DNA from: Turnera subulata
Taxonomy: Eukaryota; Streptophyta; Magnoliopsida; Malpighiales; Passifloraceae
Direction of reading: 5' to 3'
Assembly (NCBI GenBank): GCA_028386065.3
Contig: JAKUCV010003658.1
Location: 4,316-68,315 of the forward strand
DNA length: 64,000 nucleotides
Shown here: piece after piece, positions 23,175 to 34,439 of the stretch
Numbering within the stretch: position 1 is the first letter of the stretch
Layout of the letters: the number at the start of each line of letters is the position of its first letter
Position numbers and translations under genes: made by a program
Notes under the pieces: model-generated
Database searches by the model: none
What the model saw: only the letters and a program-made list of their open reading frames with translations
Told to the model about the DNA's origin: nothing

Positions 23175-26100
23175 TATCACGCCCCCGCCTAAGCATGACC
23201 GGCCAGGCACCGTGTGCACCCACACTGTGCCACAAGGCACCCCAAGGCCTATACTCGAGCACATAGAAGCTAATCGCCTTTGCCTAGCGGGTTACTAACC
23301 AAAACACGAGCGCAGCGTAAACGGGAGCAAAACAACATTCACAAAGGCAACAGAAAATACTAATTATATAAACTCATTTATTAAGCCATATCCACTAATG
23401 TTATAAAATTCTTGCTACAAGGGGCATTACCACTTATAATCCAAGTCATAATGTCTTTAGTAAACTAAAACAATTAAACAACCAACTAAATGACCATCAC
23501 GGCTATACCCATCGACCTACTGCCCGTACTCTCATTCTCTCACCTACAAGACAAGGGGAGAAGGGGGGTGAGTATAAAACTCAGTAAGCAAATGTGCACA
23601 CAAGCAATAACCACCCAAAGCATGCAATGCATAACAAACATGGCACCAATCAGCAAGGTATCCGGTCCTCCGTGATCAGGCCCACGGGTAAGCCAAGTGA
23701 TGTACTTCGGGCCTACTTGCATGTCTTGGCAGCCCTGCACACATGCACAACCGAATCCCACATCCCCACGTACGAGGCATAACCGAATAGCCAACAATGT
23801 GCATATGGCTTGCTACCGAGGCACACATAGCGCCCTTCGTAGCACCACCCTTTGGCCAAGCGGATCCCACACCGCAATGACCCAACCTGTCAATAATACC
23901 AAGCGGGAATAATCCTCCGCAAGCTTCCATAACCTGTCATGTGGCGCACATCACAAGTTCCCACCAATCTCTCGGTATGTACAAGCCCCGCTTGCACTAC
24001 CCACATGATCCATTGGCCAACGATCTCCATGAATGCAATGATGCAAATGCAAATGATGCACAGCCCCTTGGGCACAACTAGCAGACCAACCATTAGTCAA
24101 TAATCAATAACACATGCACTATAAGTGCCAATACCATGTCAACCAAGTAATTGGGCTATCTGCCCAGCAAGCACACGATGGCAATTGCACAAGCATGCAT
24201 CACTTACTTACCTAGCACTTTGGCACAACCATACAAATCATTCCTTCCCTTTGGAGCCCTTGGGCATCCTGGGATCATAAGCCCCTGTCACAAACATATA
24301 AAGTCACATCATAACCCAAGCACAGCAAGCATAGCATGTAAACCACAATCTAATTACACAACACTTATCTATCCCCAATTTGGGCAGAAGCTGCCCTACA
24401 CCATCAGTGAATTCAACCAGAAATACAAAACCCTTAAATTCAGAACCAGCATCGGGCCTCAGCATAAAAGTTGTAGACCTGCCTCGTAGCTTTCCATAGG
24501 CACCCAGAACACAAAATTCCAAGCCGTCTAACTCCAGTTATGGCTCCTGCATCAACTCGGGGTCAAGCAGCTAGACTGCTGCAGACCAGTCCATTTGGAG
24601 AGAGCATAACGCGCACAGTTCAGCTCCAAAATCTACCAAACCGGTGCCATGTGAAAGCCAGAGATGTTAGCTAACCATTGGCTTTGGTTTTACTCAATTC
24701 CAATCGTTGGTTTGGCCGGAATCCTCATTTTAGTGGCTAGAGGTCAGTCTGGCCGAGAGCAGAACCCCTAGGCTCACCTCTCCTCCTTTCCCCTCTTTTC
24801 TCTCTTTCTCTCTCTCTCTCATACCTATCACGATTTGGTTCTAATCAGAATGAGCGAGAGGTGCCTGATTTCACCCCTTAAGTGATGGTAAGTAGGTGAC
24901 TAAGCACCTACTTGCCACACTTGCCAACTTGGTGCCATTGCACCAAGTTGGCGCCACCTCATGCTTGTTTCCCATCCAATTAGTTTGTGGCAACCAACCT
25001 GCTAGCTTGTACACCCAAACCACCAGCAGCTTATTCCCGAGCCACACGTCTCATTCCGATTGGTCGGTTTGGACAATTATGTATTTACCTTCATCGAGCC
25101 CAATTGTGCACCGACGGGCACCCCGGTGCCCCCCGTTGTGCACCATTTGTGCCAACCCGAGCCAACGGGTATGCCATTTTGGCAATTGTGCCTCCAATGC
25201 ACCAATTGCACCTAATTAATATATTCCTAACATACTCCATCACTTTATTGACTGATTAATAAAGTCGAGCACTCGGTATCCCCTAATAGGTCAACCGTGC
25301 CATCGGGTCACCACGAACCCATTTGTGCACATTAGGCCAAGCCAATACGCACCAATGTCCTCAATCCACTAGTAGCACATGTTATCTATCCAAAACCCAT
25401 AGTATCATGTACACATGAAATGTTAGCATCACGCACAAGATACCGAATACACGATCCAACTAACAAGAATGTCCTCCAAGGACAAGTAACACCCGTCTCT
25501 CATCAAATAAGTATCCCCCTAGGAACCTAGGTGTACCCGGGTTAGAACCAGCTTCAGGCCTCAACATAAGAGTTGTAGACCTACCTCTTATCTTTCCATA
25601 TCCACCAAGAACAACAAATTCCAAGCCGTCTAACTCCAGTTATGGCTCCTGCACCAACTCGGGGTCAAGCAGCTGGACTGCTGCAGACTAGTCCATTTGG
25701 AAAGAGAATAACTCGCTCAGTTAAGCTCTAAAATTCACCAAACCAGAGCCATATAAAATCTAGGGATGTTATCTAAACATGGGCTTTGGTTTCACTAAAT
25801 TCCAATCGGTTGTGCGGCCGGAATCCTCATTTTAGTGGCCAGGGGTCTGTCTGGCCGAGAGCAGAACCCCTAGGCTCACCTCTCCTCCTTTCCCTTCTTT
25901 TCTCTCTTTCTCTCTCTCTCTCACACCTATCACGATTTGGTTCTGATCAGAATGAGTGAGAGGTGCCTGGTTTCACCCCTTTAAGTGATAAGTAGGTGAC
26001 TAAGAACCTACTTGCCACACCTGCCAACTTGGTGCCACTTGCACCAAGTTGGTGCCACCTCATGCTTGTTTCCCATCCAATCAATTTGTGGCAACCAACC

Positions 26101-26650
26101 TGCTAGCTTGCACACCCAAACCACCAGTAGCTTTTTCCCGAGCCGCACGTCTCATTCTGATTGGTCGGTTTCGCCAATTACGTATTTACCCTCATCGAGC
26201 CCAATTGTGCACCTACGGGCACCCCGTTGCCCCCGTTGTGCACCATTTGTGCCAACCCGAGCCAACGGGTATCTCATTTGGACAATTGTGCCTCCAATGC
26301 ACCAATTGCACCTTAATAATATATTCCTAACATAATGCATCACTTTATTGACTGATTAATAAAGTTGAGCACTCGGTGTCCCCTAAATAGGTCAACCGTG
26401 CCATCGGGTCACCACGAACCCATTTGTGCACATTAGGCGAAGCCAATGCGCACCATTGTCCTCAATCCACTACTAGCACGTGTTACTGATCCAAAACCCA
26501 TAGTATCATGTACACAGGAAATGTGAGCATCACGCACAAGAAACCGAATACACGATCCAACTAAGTAGAATGTCCTCGAAGGACAAGTAACACCCGGCTC
26601 TCATCAAATAAGTATCCCCCTAGGTACCTAGGTGTACTCGGGGTATCACA
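23175..26650 (-). repeat. Family B LTR with internal 1.1-kb tandem duplication
   Basis: Plus-strand borders TATCACGCCCCCGCC (23175; TGTCACG in the other copies) and GGGGTATCACA (26650). Length is 3476 bp against about 2370 bp for the intact sister copy. The excess is a tandem duplication: about 24442-25543 is repeated as 25544-26648 with the joint ACCCGGG-TTAGAACCAGC, where the first copy lacks the last bases of the LTR. Contains (CT)n runs near 24800 and 25900. No genes. Confidence 0.8.
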
Positions 26651-28151
26651 TCATCCCCTCCTTCAAAAATTTCGTCCGTGAAATTCAGATGTTACTGTAT
26701 CCTTACAGATAACATCAACCCGTTAATATAACTCTCAATCATCTTCCTAAATATGCTCATATGGTATCCCATTATTCCTCATTACTTCCAATATATCTCA
26801 ACTGTGCTACTCAGCTCATAACTCAGTCCTATGTATCTCCTATCCATTTGCCTCGAATTCATTCTCGAGTTTAGCCCCAACTCCTTATTGTCTTCCAAGC
26901 TTGATACTTACAATGTACAGTCCTTATATATTATTGTGATCATATCTCACATAACTCGTTCTCCCATTTCACATACCTTAAGGACTCAATCAGAATCTCA
27001 TAGATTCTAATTTTATCAACTATCTATCACTCCTTACCACGGTACAAATGGTTAGGCTAAGCAGTACTTGCATATTTCTTTCAAAACATTATGAAAACAT
27101 TGTAAATTGTGGCCATGTAGTAAAAGTAAACAAAACTGCGCAATGTACTGCAAGCCATCCAAATGTAACCATACGAGTTCCCACTATAACTCTTTAACAT
27201 GATACATCACTCAATAGACAACTACAGTCCACATACTCGTTCCCTCATCACTAATACCACTTACCTCTTACTCACCCCATTATGTTGCAGTACCTGCACT
27301 CAACCATGCCAATTGGCCGTCATGGCCAATTATCCCAACCGGCCACAAAATGTGCTACCCCCACACTACTATACCAATTGACCAACAATGCCAACTATCC
27401 CAACCGAACCTTAAAATGCACCACTCGCACACTAGTGTGCATACTAGGATTTTAGTCGGCCAACCGGGCCACAAAATGCACCAGTTGCACACAAGTGCAT
27501 GCACTGGCGCTCTAATCGGCCAACCGGACCAATTGCCCCAACTGAACTACAAAACTATCCAGTTCGGACCAATTGCACAACCGCAAGTTCAATTCTATCC
27601 CAAACAAGCCAATCACGCTTCCGCAGTGCCACTCCGCTTATACCTCACAAAAGGTATAATACTTCATATTCATCCCCAATTCCATCACCAGACTTCTTCA
27701 AAACATAATAGTCCGCATACTAACTTCGTTGTCCCTCACTAGCTACCATCGAGCTATGGTTCTTAATATACGAACCGCCCCTTTACACTTAAGGGATTCT
27801 ATTTCAAGAAGAGTACCCGAGGCTACCTCAAATCCTACTTGAGCTTAAAACATCTCAATCCACCGTTAAACTTTCTCCACAACTCTTCACACATCTTTAA
27901 ATTCATCAATCATTGCTTGCTTCCATTAGTACATTATTCCCAACCTCTCCATGCCATCATGGCATGTCCACGAATTGTCGATCTGCACATCAAGCAAACT
28001 CAAAAATACAACAACATATAAAACACAACAACACATATAAGACGCAAGTCTCTCACCAAACCCCAACATCTAACTCGATGGGTACTAGCCACAAGACTGA
28101 ACAACCTATGCCCCTTAGCAAAATTTTATAACTATGCTCCGCTACTATATC
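26651..28151 (-). mobile_element. Non-coding internal region 2 of family B LTR element
   Basis: A 1.5-kb region bounded by family B LTRs. Polypurine tract complement at 26653-26667 and PBS-like GATATAGTAGCGGAGCATAG (minus strand) next to 28151. Closely similar to internal region 3 (including ACTCAATAGACAACTACAGT near 27215), with no gag or pol. Frames 27350-27742 and 27499-27708 recur in region 3 only because the DNA is repeated. Confidence 0.7.
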
Positions 28152-30521
28152 TGTCACGTCCCCGCCTAAGCATGACCGGCCAGGCACCGTGTGCACCCAC
28201 ATCGTGCCACAAGGCACCCCAAGGCCTATATTCGAACACATAGAAGCTAGTCACCTTTGCTTAGCGGGTTACTAACCAAAACACGAGCGCAGCATAAGCG
28301 GAAGCAAAACAAACATATGCAAAGGCAACAAAAGATACCAATTGTATCAAACCCTTTATTAAGCCATATCCACTAATGTTATAAAATTCTTGCTAAAAGG
28401 GGCACTAACACTTACAATCCAAGTCATAATCCCTTTAGTAAACTAATACAATTTAACAACCATCTAAATGACCATCGCGGCTATACCCATCGACCTACTG
28501 CCCGTACTCTCATTCTCTCACCTGCAAGACAAGAGGTGAAGGGGGTGAGTATAAAACTCAGTAAGCAAATGTGCACAAAAGCAATAACCACCCAAAGCAT
28601 GCAATGCATAGCAAACATGCCACCAATCAGCAAGGTATCCGATCCTCCGTGATCAGGCCCACGGGTAAGCCAAGTGACGTACTCCGGGCCTACTTGCATG
28701 TCTTGGCAGGCCTGCACACATGCACAACCGAATCCCACAGCCCAATGTACGAGGCATAACCGAATAGCCAACAATGTGCATATGGCTTGCTATCGAGGCA
28801 CACACAGCGCCCTTCGTAGCACCACCCTTTGGCCAAGCGGATCCCTCACCGCAATCACCCAACCTGTCAATAATACCAAGCGGGAATAATCCTCCGCAAG
28901 GATCCATAACCTGTCATGTGGCGCACATCACAAGTGCCCACCAATCTCTCGGTATGTACAAGCCCCGCTTGCACTACCCACATGATCCATTGGCCAACGA
29001 TCTCAATGAATGCAAATGTATGCAAGTGCAATGCACAGCCCCTTGGGCACAACCAGCAAGCCAACCATAGGCAAATAACCATTATCAAATGCACCATAGG
29101 TGCCAACAGCAAGCAAACCAAGCAATTGGGCCATCTGCCCAGCAAGCACACAATAGAAACTATCACAAGTACGCATCTTCTACTTACCTAGCATTTTAGC
29201 ACAACCATACCAATCATTCCTTCCCTTTGGAGCCCTTGGGCATCCTGGGATCATAAGCCCCTGTCACAAACATATAAAGTCACATCATAACCCAAGCACA
29301 GCAAGCATAGCATGTAAACCACAATCTAATTACACAACACTTATCTATCCCCAATTCGGGCAGAAGCTTCCCTGCACCATCAGTGACTTCAACCCGAAAT
29401 ACGAAACCCTTAAAGTCAGAACCAGCTTCGGGCCTCAACATAAGAGTTGTAGACCTTCCTCTTATCTTTCCATACCCACCAAGAACACCAAATTCCAAGC
29501 CTTCTAACTCCAGTTATAGCTCCTAAATCAACTCGGGGTCAAGCAGCTAGACTGCTACAGACCAGTCTATTTGGAAAGAGAATAACTCGCTCATTTAAGC
29601 TCTAAAATCCACCCAACTGGTGCCATATGAAATCTAGGGATGTTATCTAAACATAGGCTTTAGTTTCACTCAATTCCAATCGGTTATGTGGCCGGAATCC
29701 TCATTTTAGTGGCCAGGGGTCTGTCTGGCCGAGAGCAGAACCCTTAGGCTCACCTCTCCTCCTTTCCCTTCTTTTCTCTCTTTCTCTCTCTCTCACCTAT
29801 GACGATTTGGTTCTGATCAGAATGAGTGAGAAGTGACTGGTTTCACCCCCTTAAGTGATGGTAAGTAGGTGACTAAGCACCTACTTCCCACACTTGCCAA
29901 CTTGGTGCCACTTGCACTAAGTTGGTGCCACCTCATGCTTGTTTCCCATCCAATTAGTTTCTGGCAACCAACCTGCTAGCTTGCACACCCAAACCACCAC
30001 CAGCATATTCCCGAGCCATACATCTCATTCTGATTGGTCGGTGTCGCTAATTACGTATTTATCCTCATCGAGCCCAATGTGCACCGACGGGCACCCCGAT
30101 GCCCCCGTTGTGCACCATTTGTGCCAACCCGAGCCAACGGGTATCTCATTTGGGCAACTGTGCCTCCAATGCACCAATTGCACCTAATTTATATATTCCT
30201 AACATAATCCATCACTTTATCGACTGATTAATAAAGTTGAGCACTCGGTGTCCCCTAAATAGGTCAACCGTGCCATCGGGTCACTACGAACCAATTTGTG
30301 CACATTAGGCCAAGCCAACGCGCACCATTGTCCTCAATCCACTACTAGCACATGTTACAGATCCAAAACCCATAGTATCATGTACACATTAAATGTGAGC
30401 ATCACGCACAAGATACCGAATACACGATCCAACTAAGTAGAATCTCCTCGAAGGACAAGTAACACCCGACTCTCATCAAATAAGTATCCCCCTAGGTACC
30501 TAGGTGTTTCCGGGGTATCAC
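28152..30521 (-). repeat. Family B LTR, intact length
   Basis: TGTCACG (28152) to GGGGTATCAC (30520), about 2.37 kb, minus-strand orientation. It is joined almost directly to the next LTR: only about 3 nt separate the two. Confidence 0.8.
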
Positions 30522-30524
30522 GTC

Positions 30525-32773
30525 TGTCACGCCCCCGCCTGAGCATGACTGGCCAGGCACCGTGTGCACCCACATCGTGCCACAAGGCACCCCAAGGCCT
30601 ATATTCGAACACATAGAAGCTAGTCACCTTTGCTTAGCGGATTACTAACCAAAACACGAGCGCAGCGTAAACGGAAGCAAAACAAACATATGCAAAGGCA
30701 ACAAAAGATACCAATTGTATCAAACCCTTTATTAAGCCATATCCACTAATGTTATAAAATTCCTGCTAAAAAGGGCACTAACACTTACAATCCAAGTCAT
30801 AATCTCTTTAGTAAACTAATACAATTAAACAACCATCTAAATGACCATCGCGGCTATACCCATCGACCTACTGCCCGTACTCTCATTCTCTCACCTGCAA
30901 GACAAGGGGAGAAGGGGGTGAGTATAAAACTCAGTAAGCAAATGTGCACACAAGCAATAACCACCCAAAGCAAGCAACGCATATCAAACATGCCACCAAT
31001 CAGCAAGGTATCCGATCCTCCGTGATCAGGCCCACGGGTAAGCCAAGTGACGTACTCCGGGCCTACTTGCATGTCTTGGCAGCCCTGCACACATGCGCAA
31101 CTGAATCCCACAGCCCCACGTACGAGGCATTACCGAATAGCCAACAATGTGCATGTGGCTTTCTACCGAGGCACACACAGCAACCTTCGTAGCACCACCC
31201 TTTGGCCAAGCGGATCCCACACCGCAATGACCCAACCTGTCAATAATACCAAGCGGGAATAATCCTCCGCAAGGATCCACAACCTGTCATATGGCGCACA
31301 TCACAAGTGCGCACCAATCTTTCGGTACGTACAAGCCCTGCTTGCACTACCCACATGATCCATTGGCCAACGATCTCAATGAATGCAAATGTATGCAAGT
31401 GCAATGCACAGCCCCTTGGGCACAACCAGCAAGCCAACCATAGGCAAATCACCATTACCAAATGCACCATAGGTGCCAACAGCAAGCAAACCAAGTAATT
31501 GGGCCATCTGCCCAGCAAGCACACAATAGCAACTATCACAAGTACGCATCTTCTACTTACCTAGCATTTTAGCACAACCATACCAACCATTCCTTCCCTT
31601 TGGAGCCCTTGGGCATCCTGGGATCATAAGCCCCTGTCACAAACATATAAAGTCACATCATAACCCAAGCACAACAAGCATAGTGTGTAAACCATAATCT
31701 AATTACACAACACTTATCTATCCCCAATTCGGGCAGAAGCTGCCCTGCACCATTTGTGAATTCAACCCGAAATACAAAACCCTTAATTAGAACCAGCTCC
31801 GGGACTCAAAAATAACTCGCTCAAATGGTAAATAACTCGCTCAGTTAAGCTCTAAAATCCACCAAACCGGTGCCATATTAAATCTAGGGATGTTATCTAA
31901 CCATAGGCTTTGGTTTCACTCAATTCCAATCGGTTGTGTACCCGGAATCCTAATTTTAGTGGCCAGGGGTCTATCTAGCCGAGAGCAGAACCCCTAGGCT
32001 CACCTCAACTTCTTTCCCTTCTTTTCTCTCTTTCTCTCTCTCTCACACACCTATCACGATTTGGTTCTAATTAGAATGAGTGAGAGGTGCCTGGTTTCAC
32101 CCCCTTAAGCAATGGTAAGTAGGTGACTAAGCACCTACTTGCCACACTTGCCAACTTGGTGCCACTTGCACCAAGTTGCTGCCACCTCATACTTGTTTCC
32201 CATCCAATTTGTTTGTGGCAACCATCCTGCTAGCTTGCACACCCAAAGCTCCAGCAACTTATTCCCGTGCCACACGTCTCATTCTGATTGGTCGATTTCG
32301 CCAATTACGTATTTACCCTCATCGTGCCCAATTGTGCACCGACGGGCACCCCGGTGCCCCTGTTGTGCACCATTTGTGCCAACCCCGAGCCAACGGGTAT
32401 CTCATTTGGGCAATTGTGCCACCATTGCAGCAATTGCACCTAATTAATATTAACATAATCCATCACTTTATCGACTGATTAATAAAGTGGAGCACTCGGT
32501 GTCCCCAAAATAGGTCAACCGTGCCATTGGGTCACCACGAACCCATTTGTGCACATTAGGCCAAGCCAATGCGCACCATTGTCTTCAATCCACTACCAGC
32601 ATGTGTTACTGATCCAAAACCCATAGTATCATGTACATATGAAATGTGAGCTTCACGCACAAGATACCGAATACACGATCCAACTAAGTAGAATGTCCTC
32701 GAAGGACAAGTAACACCCGGCTCTGATCAAATAAGTATACTCCTAGGTACCTAGGTGTACCCGGGGTATCACA
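30525..32773 (-). repeat. Family B LTR, tandem to previous LTR
   Basis: TGTCACGCCCCCG (30525) to GGGGTATCACA (32773), 2.25 kb. A deletion of roughly 120 bp near 31790 with a local CAAAxxxTAAATAACTCGCTC duplication accounts for its shorter length. No internal region separates it from the LTR ending at 30521. Confidence 0.8.
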
Positions 32774-34240
32774 TCATCCCCTCCTTTAAGAATTTCGTCC
32801 GCGAAATTCAGATGTTACTGTATCCTTACAGATAACATCAACCCGTTAATGTAACTCTCAATCATCTTCCTAAATATGCTCATATGCTATCCCATTCTTC
32901 CTCATTACTTCTAATATATCTCAACTGTGCTACTCAGCTTATAACTCAGTCCTATGTATCTCCTATCCATTTGCCTCAAATTCATTCTCGAGTTCAGCCC
33001 CAACTCCTTATTGTCTTCCAAGCTTGATACTTACAATGTACAGTCCTTATATATTATTGTGATCATATCTCACATAACTCGTTGTCCCATTTCACGTACC
33101 TTAACGACTCAATCGAAATCTCTTAGATTCTAATTTTATCAACTATTTATCACTCCTTACCACGGTACAAATGGTTAGGCTAAGCAGTACTTGCATATTT
33201 CTTTCAAAACATTATGAAAACATTGTAAATTGTGGCCAGATAGTAAAAGTAAACAAAACTGTGCAATGTACTGCAAGCCATCCAAATGTAACCATACGAG
33301 TTCCCACTATAACGCTTTAACACGATACATCACTCAATAGACAACTACAGTCCACATACTCGTTCCCTCATCACTAATACCACTTACCTCTTACTCACCC
33401 CACTATGGTGCAGTACCTGCTCTCAACCATGCCAATTGGCCGTCATGGCCAATTATCCCAACCGGCCACAAAATGTGCTACCCGCACACTACTATACCAA
33501 TTGACCAACAATGCCAACTATCCTAACCGAACCTTAAAATGCACCACTCGCACACTAGTGTGTATACTAGGATTGTAGTCGGCCAACCGGGCCACAAAAT
33601 GCACCAGTTGCACACTAGTGCATGCACTGGCGCGCTAATCGGCCAACCGGACCAATTGCCCCAACTGAACTACAAAACTATCCAGCTCAGACCAATTGCA
33701 CAACCGCAAGTTCAATTCCATCCCAAACAAGCCAATCACGCTTCTGCAGTGCCACTCCTCTTATACCTCACAAAAGGTATAATACTTCATATTCATCCCC
33801 AATTCCATCACTATAGTTCTTCAAAACATAATAGTCCGTATACTAACTCCGTTGTCCCTTACTAGCTACCATCGAGCTATGGTTCTTAATATACGAACCA
33901 CTCCTTTACACTTAAGAGATCCTATTTCAAGAAGAGTACCCGAGGCTACCTCAAATCCTACTTGAGCTTAAATCATCTCGATCCACCGTTAAACTTTCTC
34001 CACAACTCTTCACACATCTTTAAACTCATCAAAATCATTGCTTGCTTCCATTAGTACATTATTCCCAACCTCTCCATGCTATCATGGCATGTCCACGAAT
34101 TGTCGATCTGCACATCAAGCAAACTCAAAAATACAACAACATATAAAACACAACAACACATATAAGACGCAAGTCTCTCACCAAACCCCAACATCTAACT
34201 CGATGGGTACTAGCCATAAGATTGAACAACCTATGCCCCT
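32774..34240 (-). mobile_element. Non-coding internal region 3 of family B LTR element
   Basis: Same layout as region 2: polypurine tract complement next to 32774, then non-coding sequence. It lacks its PBS: near 34236 the expected leader switches, within the shared motif TGCCCCTT..AGCAA.AATTTTATAAC, into LTR sequence of opposite orientation. Confidence 0.7.
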
Positions 34241-34438
34241 TTTAGCAAGAATTTTATAACATTAGTGGATATAGCTTAATAAAGGGTTTGATATAATTGG
34301 TATCTTTTGTTGCCTTTGCATATGTTTGTTTTGCTTCCGTTTACGCTGCGCTCATGTTTTGGTTAGTAACCCGCTAAGCAAAGGTGACTAGCTTCTATGT
34401 GTTCGAATATAGGCCTTGGGGTGCCTTGTGGCACGATG
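34241..34438 (+). repeat. Inverted fragment of family B LTR
   Basis: Reverse complement of about 28200-28400 (and equivalent parts of the other LTRs), so opposite in orientation to its neighbours. It stops at GGCACGATGTG (34438), about 45 bp before the LTR terminus, and LINE ORF2 resumes within 10 bp. Confidence 0.85.
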
Positions 34439-34439
34439 T

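Noticed and set aside
21030..34240. Families of 60-110 aa ORFs recurring in the region (for example 24987-25259, 26049-26330, 32176-32478)
   Set aside because: They recur because the LTR and internal DNA recurs. They start and stop at different points in each copy, lie on both strands and have no domain.
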